Positions 1 through 5,707 of a stretch of DNA of 7,240 nt are shown here, in pieces. Source of the DNA: an uncultured Selenomonas sp. Its GTDB lineage: Bacteria > Bacillota > Negativicutes > Selenomonadales > Selenomonadaceae. Below the pieces are notes generated by a model. The model had not been told where the DNA came from. It made no database searches and saw nothing but the letters and a program-made list of their open reading frames with translations. The stretch is from assembly GCA_937981305.1 (NCBI GenBank), contig CALJPB010000251.1, positions 1-7,240 of the forward strand. The letters run 5' to 3'. The translations under genes and the position numbers were made by a program. How positions within the stretch are numbered: the first letter of the stretch is position 1; each line of letters opens with the position of its first letter.

Positions 1-2
1 TG

Positions 3-86
3 TGCGTGACGCTTTTTGAAAAGCTATCGCTTCTGATTGCGGCGGCAACGCTCGCGGTCAACATCATGTTTCTGATCACGAAGTAG
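3..86 (+). CDS. C-terminal part of a small holin-like (type I) toxin, 5' end possibly outside the window
   Basis: The frame is open from the left edge to a TAG at 84-86 and reads CVTLFEKLSLLIAAATLAVN followed by IMFLITK. This has the layout of the Firmicute putative holin-like toxins: a short polar start with a V-T/S-x-F/Y-E motif, one hydrophobic helix and a basic end. The peptide would sit in the cytoplasmic membrane and could depolarise it when overproduced. A GTG at 6 could be the start (26 residues). The codon before position 3 ends in TG, so a start one base outside the window is equally possible. The case rests largely on the neighbour: a minus-strand RNA unit begins just past the stop codon, as in txpA/ratA-type modules. 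The peptide is very short and its ribosome binding site is not visible, so it could also be a relic. Confidence 0.5.
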   Translation, partial: CVTLFEKLSLLIAAATLAVNIMFLITK

Positions 87-90
87 ACAG

Positions 91-115
91 AAAAAAAGAA
101 CCGTACGTGCGGTTC
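91..115 (-). terminator. Intrinsic terminator of the antisense RNA
   Basis: Read on the minus strand, GAACCG (115-110) pairs with CGGTTC (103-98) around a six-base loop, and seven T residues follow (97-91). On the plus strand the same hairpin is followed by a GC-rich stretch without a T run, so it should terminate mainly leftward transcription. Confidence 0.75.
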
Positions 116-189
116 ACGTCGGCTCCTCTTTCAAGAACATAAAATTCTGCGGAGAGACCGGCGGATCCAATCACCAGTCGTCCTTTTGT
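91..189 (-). ncRNA. Predicted antisense RNA antitoxin, about 100 nt
   Basis: A promoter matching the sigma-A consensus faces left at 196-224, so transcription should begin near 188-190. An intrinsic terminator with seven T residues ends the transcript near 91. No ORF of note lies inside. The RNA is complementary to the region just after the stop codon of the small hydrophobic ORF, so it would pair with the 3' untranslated part of that mRNA. This is the arrangement known for RatA against txpA in Bacillus, where pairing of the 3' ends leads to degradation of the toxin mRNA. The promoter and terminator are seen in the sequence; the antitoxin role is inferred from position and the toxin-like neighbour. 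Alternatively it could regulate the leader of the downstream cobB gene. Confidence 0.6.
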
Positions 190-195
190 ATTCTC

Positions 196-224
196 ATTAT
201 ATCGATTCACGAAAAAATTGTCAA
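196..224 (-). promoter_or_regulatory. Consensus sigma-A promoter of the antisense RNA
   Basis: The minus strand carries TTGACA (224-219), a 17-nt spacer and TATAAT (201-196). Both hexamers match the consensus exactly and the spacing is optimal, so this should be a very strong promoter. Its -35 box overlaps the ribosome binding site of the cobB gene, which runs the other way. Confidence 0.85.
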
Positions 225-236
225 GGGAGGTACACG

Positions 237-968
237 ATGGACACGATTGCAAGACTCAGAGAAATCCTAGCAAGCAGCCGTCGTGCGGTGTTCTTCGGCG
301 GGGCGGGGATGTCCACCGAGTCGGGGATTCCCGACTTTCGCAGCGCGGGCGGCATCTACAGCGAGACGCTACATCAGGAGTTCCGTCCCGAGCAGATGGC
401 ATCACACTCATTCCTCATGGCGCATCCCGCCGAGTTCTTCGACTTCTATCGGCGGCGGTTCGTCTATCTCTCCGCCGCGCCGAATGCGGGACACTACGCG
501 CTCGCGGAACTGGAGCGGCAGGGACACCTCGCCGCCGTGGTAACGCAGAACATCGACGGACTGCATCAGGCGGCGGGGTCAAAGACGGTCTACGAGCTGC
601 ACGGCTCGATCCGCCGCGCCCACTGCATGGACTGCGGCGCACATTACGCACTCGACTACATCATGGAGCACACGCCCATCCCCTCCTGCAAATGCGGCGG
701 CATCGTCCGCCCCGATGTCGTTCTCTATGAGGAACGTCTCGACAACGACACCATCGCGGGCGCAGTCGCCGCCATCGGCGCGGCGGACACGCTCATCATC
801 GGCGGCACCTCGCTCATCGTCTACCCTGCGGCGGGGCTCATCGACTACTTCCGCGGCGAACATCTCGTGCTCATCAATCGGAGCGCGACGAGCGCGGACG
901 CACGCGCGGAGCTTGTCATCCGCGACCCGATCGCAAAGGCGCTGCACGCGGCACTGCCGACCGCATAA
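237..968 (+). CDS. cobB: NAD-dependent protein deacylase, sirtuin (Sir2/CobB family)
   Basis: A cytoplasmic enzyme of 243 residues that removes acetyl or other acyl groups from protein lysines, using NAD+ and releasing nicotinamide and O-acyl-ADP-ribose. The sirtuin signatures appear in order: GAGMSTESGIPDFR (residues 22-35, NAD binding), TQNIDGLHQAAG (103-114), the catalytic His122 in ELHGS, zinc ligands Cys130/Cys133 and Cys151/Cys153, RPDVVLYEE (158-166), GGTSLIVYPA (189-198) and INRSATSADARA (213-224). The zinc module has the compact C-x2-C...C-x-C form. The start at 237 is chosen because AAGGGAGG at 223-230 lies six bases before it; an in-frame ATG at 186 has no such support and lies upstream of this site. 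FYRRR (70-74) fits a Y-x-x-R pattern that in SIRT5-like enzymes binds acidic acyl groups, so a wider acyl range is possible. The gene faces the tRNA-Thr gene convergently. Confidence 0.95.
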   Translation: MDTIARLREILASSRRAVFFGGAGMSTESGIPDFRSAGGIYSETLHQEFRPEQMASHSFLMAHPAEFFDFYRRRFVYLSAAPNAGHYALAELERQGHLAAVVTQNIDGLHQAAGSKTVYELHGSIRRAHCMDCGAHYALDYIMEHTPIPSCKCGGIVRPDVVLYEERLDNDTIAGAVAAIGAADTLIIGGTSLIVYPAAGLIDYFRGEHLVLINRSATSADARAELVIRDPIAKALHAALPTA

Positions 969-1035
969 CCGTATCCGAGACCGTTCCACCGCTCCGGCAG
1001 CCGACTGACGAGTGGCACTCGACCTCCTCCATGCG

Positions 1036-1063
1036 AAAAAAGACTTCCGATCTCTCGGAAGTC
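1036..1063 (-). terminator. Terminator of the tRNA-Thr gene
   Basis: On the minus strand GACTTCCGA pairs with TCGGAAGTC, a perfect 9-bp stem with a GAGA loop, followed by six T residues. It begins 12 bases after the CCA end of the tRNA. The plus-strand side lacks a T run, so cobB transcripts coming from the left would be stopped only weakly here. Confidence 0.85.
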
Positions 1064-1075
1064 TCCTGTTTCAAA

Positions 1076-1151
1076 TGGAGCTGATTATAGGACTTGAACC
1101 TACGACCTGCTCATTACGAATGAGCTGCTCTACCAACTGAGCTAAATCAGC
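1076..1151 (-). tRNA. tRNA-Thr (anticodon CGT)
   Basis: The 76-nt minus-strand sequence folds into a full cloverleaf. The acceptor stem GCTGATT/AATCAGC is perfect. The D stem is GCTC/GAGC, the anticodon stem GCTCA/TGAGC encloses the loop TTCGTAA, and the T arm carries TTCAAGT. Anticodon CGT reads ACG (Thr). CCA is encoded in the DNA. The gene is monocistronic, with its own promoter at 1174-1202 and terminator at 1036-1063. Confidence 0.95.
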
Positions 1152-1173
1152 ATTGCCTTAAGGCGATAGTGGT

Positions 1174-1202
1174 ATTATATCCAAGGATGGGACTTCTGTC
1201 AA
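1174..1202 (-). promoter_or_regulatory. Consensus promoter of the tRNA-Thr gene
   Basis: The minus strand shows TTGACA (1202-1197), a 17-nt spacer and TATAAT (1179-1174). This is an exact sigma-A consensus, ending 22 bases before the mature 5' end of the tRNA, as expected for a strongly expressed stable RNA. The rest of the 189-nt gap up to the next gene shows no clear plus-strand promoter. Confidence 0.88.
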
Positions 1203-1340
1203 CCCCGAAAATAAAAATTTTTCCGCACGCGCGGACGGAGGAAAACGCACCGCCCGCCGCAACAAATCAAAGTCCCCTCTCATTCCCATTTTACCGATCC
1301 TTAACCCACGTTTGGAACAATACAGGCAGGAGTGAACATC

Positions 1341-2375
1341 ATGCTGAAAAATATTCTGTGCGGGGCGGTCTGCGTGCTCGCGCTTGCCGCCCCGCCGTCC
1401 ATCGCCGCAGCCGCCCCCGAGATCATCGAGGCGGAGGGCGTATACACGATGGGCGACAACGATACGCCCAAATCCGCACGCGACGCGGCCCGCGCCGAAG
1501 CACTGCGGACAGCCTCGGAGCGCGCAGGGCTCTACATCGAGAGTGCAAGCGAGGTGGAGGGCTCCGCGCTGACCAGGGACGAGATCCGCACCGTCGCCGC
1601 CGCCGTTCTGCGCGTCGTGGAGGAGGATGTGACCCCCGCGCTCGTCGGGGATGTCTGGCGTTATCACGTCCGGCTCGTCTGCTCCGTCGACACCGAGGGA
1701 ATCGACCTCAAAGCCCTCGCGGAAAACAAGGCGGAGCTGGATCGTCTGCGGCAGGAGCGCGATATGCTCCGCAGTGCGAACGCCGCCCTGCAGAGCCGCG
1801 CCGAGCAGCGCACACAGCCGCCGACGGTACTCTACGTTTACGGAGATGCTGCACGCGACGGACAGCCGCCGCAGCCCCCCGCCTTTCAAGTCTACGGAGA
1901 GGCAGCGCAGCGCGGCACGCGCACCGCAAACGGAGACAGAACCGTCGCCGTCTTTGCCGATGCCGAGGATATGATTCTGCGCGGCGAGACGGAGCACGCC
2001 GTCGCCGACCTCTCCCTCCTCCTCGGCGATCCCTCCGTCACAGGGGAGGAGCGGGCATACGCCTACCTCCTGCGCGGGTGCGCCTACTACGCACAGCGCA
2101 TGAACCGCCTCGCGCGGGCGGACTTCGACGCGGCGGAGCGCACCCCACATACAGGCGGACGCTATCCCATCTGGCGGCTGCACGAATACCGCGGCAGGAT
2201 CGCCTACGCCGAGCAGCGTTATGACGAGGCGGCGGACGAAGTCGCGGCCGCATGGGATGCCTCGGACAAGACAGACGAGGAACTGCGGTCGCTCGTGCGC
2301 CGCTATGAACGCCGTGCCGCGCAGCAGCGTCACCGCGAGCGCGGAGACGGCGGCACATACAGCGATACGCTCTGA
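1341..2375 (+). CDS. Exported protein with an LPP20/FlgT-N-like domain, coiled coil and TPR-like C-terminus
   Basis: 344 residues. Residues 1-25 form a signal peptide (hydrophobic core, AAAA-P end), with cysteines at 7 and 11 but no lipobox. Residues about 28-118 match the LPP20/FlgT N-terminal pattern: E-G-V-Y at the start, an alanine/arginine-rich helix (SARDAARAEALRTASERAG), LYIES, a D-E-I segment, and a final strand pair W-R-Y-H-V-R-L-V. A charged coiled coil (about 122-157) follows, then a Pro/Gln linker with two similar motifs, VYGDAARDG (166-174) and VYGEAAQRG (184-192). Residues about 200-310 are helical repeats of TPR type (A-Y-L-L-R-G-C-A-Y-Y, R-G-R-I-A-Y-A-E-Q-R-Y-D-E-A). ATG 1341 is preferred because AGGAG at 1328-1332 lies eight bases before it; a GTG at 1332 would overlap that site. 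It probably works in the periplasm as a scaffold with the next genes, but the exact role is unknown. Confidence 0.8.
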   Translation: MLKNILCGAVCVLALAAPPSIAAAAPEIIEAEGVYTMGDNDTPKSARDAARAEALRTASERAGLYIESASEVEGSALTRDEIRTVAAAVLRVVEEDVTPALVGDVWRYHVRLVCSVDTEGIDLKALAENKAELDRLRQERDMLRSANAALQSRAEQRTQPPTVLYVYGDAARDGQPPQPPAFQVYGEAAQRGTRTANGDRTVAVFADAEDMILRGETEHAVADLSLLLGDPSVTGEERAYAYLLRGCAYYAQRMNRLARADFDAAERTPHTGGRYPIWRLHEYRGRIAYAEQRYDEAADEVAAAWDASDKTDEELRSLVRRYERRAAQQRHRERGDGGTYSDTL

Positions 2376-2416
2376 GAAACAGCGACTTCTTTCCTCTGTA
2401 CGCACGTCGAAATTTG

Positions 2417-2425
2417 TGGTATGAT
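2417..2425 (+). promoter_or_regulatory. Possible extended -10 promoter for the FlgT-like gene
   Basis: TGGTATGAT is a TGn-extended -10 element, 54 bases before the ATG at 2480. No good -35 box stands 17 bases upstream. The 104-nt gap has no terminator, so the gene may be transcribed from here, from upstream, or both. Confidence 0.4.
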
Positions 2426-2479
2426 AAAAATGCAGAAAACACGCGCATCTTTTCACCTAAGAAAGGAGAACGCATCCCT

Positions 2480-3610
2480 ATGAAGAAAATTCTCATGGCG
2501 CTCATCCTCTGCCTGGCACTCGCGCAGACCGCGCTCGCCCAGACCGTCACCGTCGACGGCGTTGGCGTTGACCGCGACTCCGCCATGCGGGACGCGGCAC
2601 GCACGGCAGTCGAGCAGGTCGCCGGTATGTACATCGACGCGAATACCGTCGTCTCCGGTTCGTCCGTCGAGCTGGACGAGATTCTCTCGCACGCACAGGG
2701 CTACGTCCAAAACATCAACGTCCTCAGCGAGTCCGTCAGCGGCGGCGAGTACCGCATCCGCGCAAGCGTCGACGTCAACACCGACCCGAACTCGGCGTTC
2801 ATGAAACGCATGGATGCCGTCATGCGCCTCTCTGATCCGCGCATCGGTGTCGTCATCCTCACGGACGATACGGATAGCCACGACTTCTACGAAGCACCCG
2901 CAACGCGCGGGCATGACACCATCCTCGAAACCGCACTCAACGAGCGGCTTCTCACCGTCGGATTCAAACACGTCGTCGACGTGAGCCTCCTCTCGCAGCT
3001 GCAAGACTCGTCCATCCTCAACGCCGTTTACCGCGGCGACAGCCGTCTCCCCTATGACGGCGATCCCGCCGCACGCCCGATCGACTACCTCGTCATCGGA
3101 CGCAGCCACGCCGACGGCTATCACGTAAAGCTCCCGAACAATCGCGGCGGCTACGTCGAGACACAGATGTCCTCGGCACGCACCCTGCTCGACCTCAAGA
3201 TCATCTCCTTCGGTACGGGGACGATCATCGGCACCTACTCCGTCGAGGGGCAGGGCGTTGAGAACACACCCGAACTCGCTCGGCGCAAATCGCGTCAGGC
3301 AGCCGCCGTCAAGGCAGCGGAGAAGCTTGAGCAGCAGTTCCTGCGGGCGGCGGCGAGCGCATTCTCCGGCGTGCAGCTCACCGTCCGTGCGAGCGACTTC
3401 TCCCTCGTCGACCAGCTCGTACGCGAGCTCAAGGGAATGCGCGGCGTACAGGATGTCTATGTGCGCGGCACGAATGCAGGCAAGACGACCATCGACATCG
3501 CCTCATCCCAGCAGCCGTTCACCATCCTCCAGATGCTCCAACGCGAGACGAACCTCTCCATATTCGTGGAGAGCGTCAGCAGCAGCGAGCTCAAGATCAC
3601 CCTGCGCTGA
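2480..3610 (+). CDS. Exported FlgT-like protein (LPP20/FlgT-N domain, CsgG-like middle, small C-terminal domain)
   Basis: 376 residues. A signal peptide ends at ALA-Q (20/21), without a lipobox. Residues 22-101 are an LPP20/FlgT-N type domain (TVDGVGVDRDSAMRDAARTA, then Q-V-A-G-M-Y-I-D, L-D-E-I-L, E-Y-R-I-R-A-S-V-D-V). Residues about 115-290 resemble the CsgG-related middle domain of FlgT: RIGVVILTDD, a long helix around ETALNERLLTVGF, then IDYLVIGRS and the strand pair LDLKIISFGTGTIIGTYS. The last 80 residues (VQLTVRASDFSLVDQLVREL onward) suggest a small beta-alpha-beta domain of unclear family. The ATG at 2480 is chosen for the signal peptide it begins and for AGGAG at 2464-2468; the 11-base spacing is a little long. 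Vibrio FlgT belongs to a periplasmic ring around the flagellar basal body; assigning that role here is inference. It is followed by a strong terminator. Confidence 0.8.
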   Translation: MKKILMALILCLALAQTALAQTVTVDGVGVDRDSAMRDAARTAVEQVAGMYIDANTVVSGSSVELDEILSHAQGYVQNINVLSESVSGGEYRIRASVDVNTDPNSAFMKRMDAVMRLSDPRIGVVILTDDTDSHDFYEAPATRGHDTILETALNERLLTVGFKHVVDVSLLSQLQDSSILNAVYRGDSRLPYDGDPAARPIDYLVIGRSHADGYHVKLPNNRGGYVETQMSSARTLLDLKIISFGTGTIIGTYSVEGQGVENTPELARRKSRQAAAVKAAEKLEQQFLRAAASAFSGVQLTVRASDFSLVDQLVRELKGMRGVQDVYVRGTNAGKTTIDIASSQQPFTILQMLQRETNLSIFVESVSSSELKITLR

Positions 3611-3621
3611 AAACGTTTCTG

Positions 3622-3661
3622 AAAAAAACCGCACGATTGCATTATCGTGCGGTTTTTTTTT
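3622..3661 (+). terminator. Intrinsic terminator after the FlgT-like gene
   Basis: CCGCACGAT (3629-3637) pairs perfectly with ATCGTGCGG (3644-3652) around a six-base loop, followed by nine T residues. Seven A residues precede the stem, so the element could act in both directions. It ends the first two-gene unit. The stretch from here to about 3770 shows no other feature. Confidence 0.93.
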
Positions 3662-3771
3662 GGAAAAATTTCTGCCCATCCCCATCTGTCCTATGTCGAG
3701 ACGCCCACAACCCCCGCCATTTCGCTGAACAATTCAGAAAACAGGACTTTTGAATCTGTTGCATCCTACAG

Positions 3772-3800
3772 TTCCTATTCCCCCGCATTTGTGTTAAAAT
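3772..3800 (+). promoter_or_regulatory. Promoter of the csgG-like/LPP20 operon
   Basis: TGTTAAAAT (3792-3800) is a TGn-extended -10 box. A weak -35-like TTCCTA (3772-3777) stands 17 bases upstream. It lies just after the previous terminator and starts a leader of about 120 nt. Confidence 0.6.
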
Positions 3801-3807
3801 AATAGGT

Positions 3808-3928
3808 GACATCTATGATGGCGACAACCGTGCACCTGCGGCGATCCGCGTCTGTGTTTTCTGCGCAAAGACCTTCCGGCCGTACGGTGCATTTGGGAAG
3901 TCACGGGATCTGTGCAAGGAGGAATTCT
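3808..3928 (+). other. Long 5' leader of the csgG-like gene with possible RNA structure
   Basis: About 120 nt separate the predicted transcription start from the start codon. Several complementary segments lie inside. TGCACC (3831-3836) pairs with GGTGCA (3886-3891), GCGG with CCGC around CGAT near 3838-3849, and CTTCC (3873-3877) with GGAAG (3896-3900). GATCC (3843-3847) can also pair with the GGATC at 3906-3910, close to the ribosome binding site, as an alternative to the local hairpin. It contains GCGCAAAGACC, which loosely recalls the GCAAAGCC block of c-di-GMP-I riboswitches, but the GGCAAACC block and GAAA tetraloop of that class are not present. The leader could be regulatory or simply untranslated; the class is unknown. 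Confidence 0.35.
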
Positions 3929-4600
3929 ATGTTTAAGAAAATGCTGGGCATCCTTGTCCTCATCGGCGGACTGATGACGGGCTCTGTCTGCCATGCGGGA
4001 CTCTATGACAATCCGACCGTGGCAATCATGCCCTTCCAGAACAAAGTTCCGTACAGCTGGGACGGCTTCGGCGACCGCTCCGGCATTGCGACCGAGACAC
4101 TCATCAACCTCATCACCGACCGTCCCGACGTCTTTCAGGTGATCGAGCGCATCGAGCTTCAGGATCTGGTGGATGAGCAGAGCCTCGGCATGACCGGTCT
4201 CGTCAACCCCGACACCGCTGCCGCGGTCGGCAATCTCAGCGGCGCGGAGTACAAGATCTTCGGCGCGGTCACCAACCTCTCGGCGAAAAATGACTCGATG
4301 GGGCTCGGCAACCTCCTCGGCGGCTTTGTCGGCAGTCAGACGAGCGTCACCGCGAACGTCACCATCCGCGTCGTCGAGATCGCAACGGGGCGCATCGTCC
4401 TCGTCGGACAGGGCAAGGGCAGCTCGAAACACGTATCCGGCGGTGCCGCAACGGACGACGGCATCATTATGATCGGCTCCACGGGGGTCAGCGAGGAAAT
4501 GGCGTTCAACGCCATCGTCAAGGCGACCAAGGATGCCGTCAACGGCAAAGAGGGCATCTTTACCAAGATGGGCGTCAACGACAAAAAGGGCAGACGGTAA
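3929..4600 (+). CDS. CsgG-family exported protein
   Basis: 223 residues, related to CsgG, the outer-membrane pore subunit of curli secretion, and to FlgO/HfaB-type proteins. A signal peptide ends at CHA-G (23/24). The cysteine is not in a lipobox (GSVC has Val at -1), so unlike E. coli CsgG it is probably not a lipoprotein. The family core is clear: VAIMPFQN (31-38), the ATETLINLITDRPDVFQVIE helix region (54-73), L-Q-D-L-V-D-E-Q-S-L-G, GAEYKIFGAVTNLS (105-118), and the strand pair VTANVTIRVVEIATGRIVLV (140-159). The GLGNLLGGFVGSQTS segment (125-139) falls where CsgG has its transmembrane hairpin. The start is fixed by AAGGAGG at 3916-3922, six bases upstream; the frame is open earlier, but that part looks like leader. 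It is shorter than E. coli CsgG. The LPP20 gene follows 32 nt later, so the two are probably one operon and may work together at the outer membrane. Confidence 0.88.
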   Translation: MFKKMLGILVLIGGLMTGSVCHAGLYDNPTVAIMPFQNKVPYSWDGFGDRSGIATETLINLITDRPDVFQVIERIELQDLVDEQSLGMTGLVNPDTAAAVGNLSGAEYKIFGAVTNLSAKNDSMGLGNLLGGFVGSQTSVTANVTIRVVEIATGRIVLVGQGKGSSKHVSGGAATDDGIIMIGSTGVSEEMAFNAIVKATKDAVNGKEGIFTKMGVNDKKGRR

Positions 4601-4632
4601 TCACGCTGCGGAACGATAAAGGAGCGACAACA

Positions 4633-5535
4633 ATGAAGAACCTGAAGAAAAAAGCACTGGTCAGTGCCATGGCAGGCGTATTTGCACTGAGCGCGGGCTA
4701 TGCCGCGACACCGGACACACTCCTCCCCGCCATTTCCATGATGCAGCGCGTTGAGGCCGCTGCGCAGTGGAACGAGGGCAGAATCACGGCAGAGGGCTTT
4801 GGCACACCGCCGGCAAACGCCTACGGCGCAAAGGCAAACATCATGGCACGCCGCGCCGCCATCGTGGATGCACAGCGCAACCTCGCCGAGCAGGTGAACG
4901 GCGTGCAGGTCGATGCCGAGACCACCGTTGAGAACTTCGTCATCAACAGCGACATCGTCAAGACCAAGGTCAGCGCACTCATCAAGGGCGCGATCGTCGT
5001 CGAGGAACACGCCATGCCGGACGGCAGCTACCGCGTCGTCATGTCCATGCCGCTCTACGGCGCACAGGGACTTGCCGCAGCCGTCATGCCCGCCATCCGC
5101 GACATGACTCCGCCCGTACCGCCCCCGCCGGTCATCTCCGCCACCATCACGACGGAGATTACGACACAGATTCGGACGAATGGCACAGCCTACACGGGTG
5201 TCATCGTGGATGCGAGCGGCATGGGCTTAAAGCCCAGCTTCTCCCCCGTCATCTATGACACGAGCGGCCGCGCCATCTATGGTGTCAGCAACATCAACTA
5301 CGATCAGGCCATCGAACGCGGCATGGTCGGCTACGCGGGCAGCCTCTACGACGCACAGACGCTCCCGCGCATCGGCGGCAGCCCGATCGTCGTGAAGGCA
5401 GTGCAGGTGCGCGGCGGCAACAACTCCGCCAACCCCGTGAACGTCGTCGTCTCCGTTGAGGATGGCGACCGCATCCTCGCGGCGAACCAGCAGAGTCCGA
5501 TGCTCGCAAACGGTGCCGTTGTATTTGTACGCTGA
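4633..5535 (+). CDS. LPP20-family exported protein with C-terminal beta-rich domain
   Basis: 300 residues. A signal peptide ends near GYA-A (24/25), again without a lipobox cysteine. The LPP20 domain spans about 53-145: A-E-G-F-G-T-P-P, the helix ARRAAIVDAQRNLAEQVNGV (72-91), V-D-A-E-T-T-V, KVSALIKGAIVVEE (112-125) and GSYRVVMSMPLYG (131-143). This is the domain of FlgP in Vibrio/Campylobacter and Lpp20 in Helicobacter. A proline linker (160-166) leads to a second domain (168-300) containing YTGVIVDASGMGLKPSFSP, RAIYGVSN, GMVGYAGSLYDAQTLPRIG and a final NGAVVFVR; a similar tail occurs in other LPP20 proteins. AAGGAG at 4619-4624 lies eight bases before the ATG. It is the second gene of an operon with the CsgG-like gene and is followed by a terminator. 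It is likely an outer-membrane-associated or periplasmic structural protein; flagellar or non-flagellar use cannot be decided here. Confidence 0.87.
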   Translation: MKNLKKKALVSAMAGVFALSAGYAATPDTLLPAISMMQRVEAAAQWNEGRITAEGFGTPPANAYGAKANIMARRAAIVDAQRNLAEQVNGVQVDAETTVENFVINSDIVKTKVSALIKGAIVVEEHAMPDGSYRVVMSMPLYGAQGLAAAVMPAIRDMTPPVPPPPVISATITTEITTQIRTNGTAYTGVIVDASGMGLKPSFSPVIYDTSGRAIYGVSNINYDQAIERGMVGYAGSLYDAQTLPRIGGSPIVVKAVQVRGGNNSANPVNVVVSVEDGDRILAANQQSPMLANGAVVFVR

Positions 5536-5550
5536 GAGATACAAACGATA

Positions 5551-5591
5551 CATACAAAAATCCCGAGACGATCCTCGGGATTTTTTGTATG
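5551..5591 (+). terminator. Bidirectional terminator between the LPP20 gene and the S gene
   Basis: TCCCGAG (5561-5567) pairs with CTCGGGA (5574-5580), flanked by A5 and T6 runs that extend the stem, with ATAC/GTAT outside them. T runs on both strands mean it can serve the LPP20 operon and also stop leftward transcription from the S gene. Confidence 0.9.
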
Positions 5592-5618
5592 CATTTTTAG
5601 AGAAACACTGATACAGCA

Positions 5619-5686
5619 GCCCTCAAGGAATCGCTGATAAAATGAAATCCGTCAGATTGGCTCAGATTTTTCATTCGATGGAGGGC
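5619..5686. repeat. Nested inverted and direct short repeats at the edge of the restriction-modification region
   Basis: GCCCTC (5619-5624) is inverted as GAGGGC (5681-5686). Inside it AATGAAA (5641-5647) is inverted as TTTCATT (5669-5675). TCAGATT occurs twice in direct order (5652-5658, 5662-5668), and CTGATA at 5608-5613 recurs at 5634-5639. There is no gene here. It could be a mobile-element relic, a small insertion of the MITE kind, or chance. It lies between the native operon and the DNA with different composition. Confidence 0.3.
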
Positions 5687-5707
5687 AAGTAGACCGTTCA
5701 GCAAAGG

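Noticed and set aside
1158..2456. Long open frame of 432 codons on the minus strand opposite the TPR-like gene
   Set aside because: It is Cys/Arg/Gly-rich with no recognisable domain, crosses the tRNA promoter and the whole plus-strand gene, and is a product of GC-rich codon use. The plus-strand protein has a signal peptide, a good ribosome binding site and family motifs.
2453..3124. Minus-strand open frame opposite the FlgT-like gene
   Set aside because: It mirrors the codon pattern of the real gene, with Asp/Val/Ala-rich low-complexity protein and no start signals.
3808..3928. Firm call of a c-di-GMP-I riboswitch in the csgG-like leader
   Set aside because: Only one block loosely matches; the GGCAAACC segment, the GAAA tetraloop stem and the tetraloop receptor layout are not found. 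It is kept only as an undefined structured leader.
3806..3928. Upstream in-frame start for the CsgG-like protein adding 41 residues
   Set aside because: The extension would place the signal peptide in the interior of the protein and ignores the excellent AAGGAGG site before the ATG at 3929.
4336..5010. Minus-strand open frame spanning the CsgG/LPP20 junction
   Set aside because: It crosses two well-supported genes and their spacer, and the protein has no family features.
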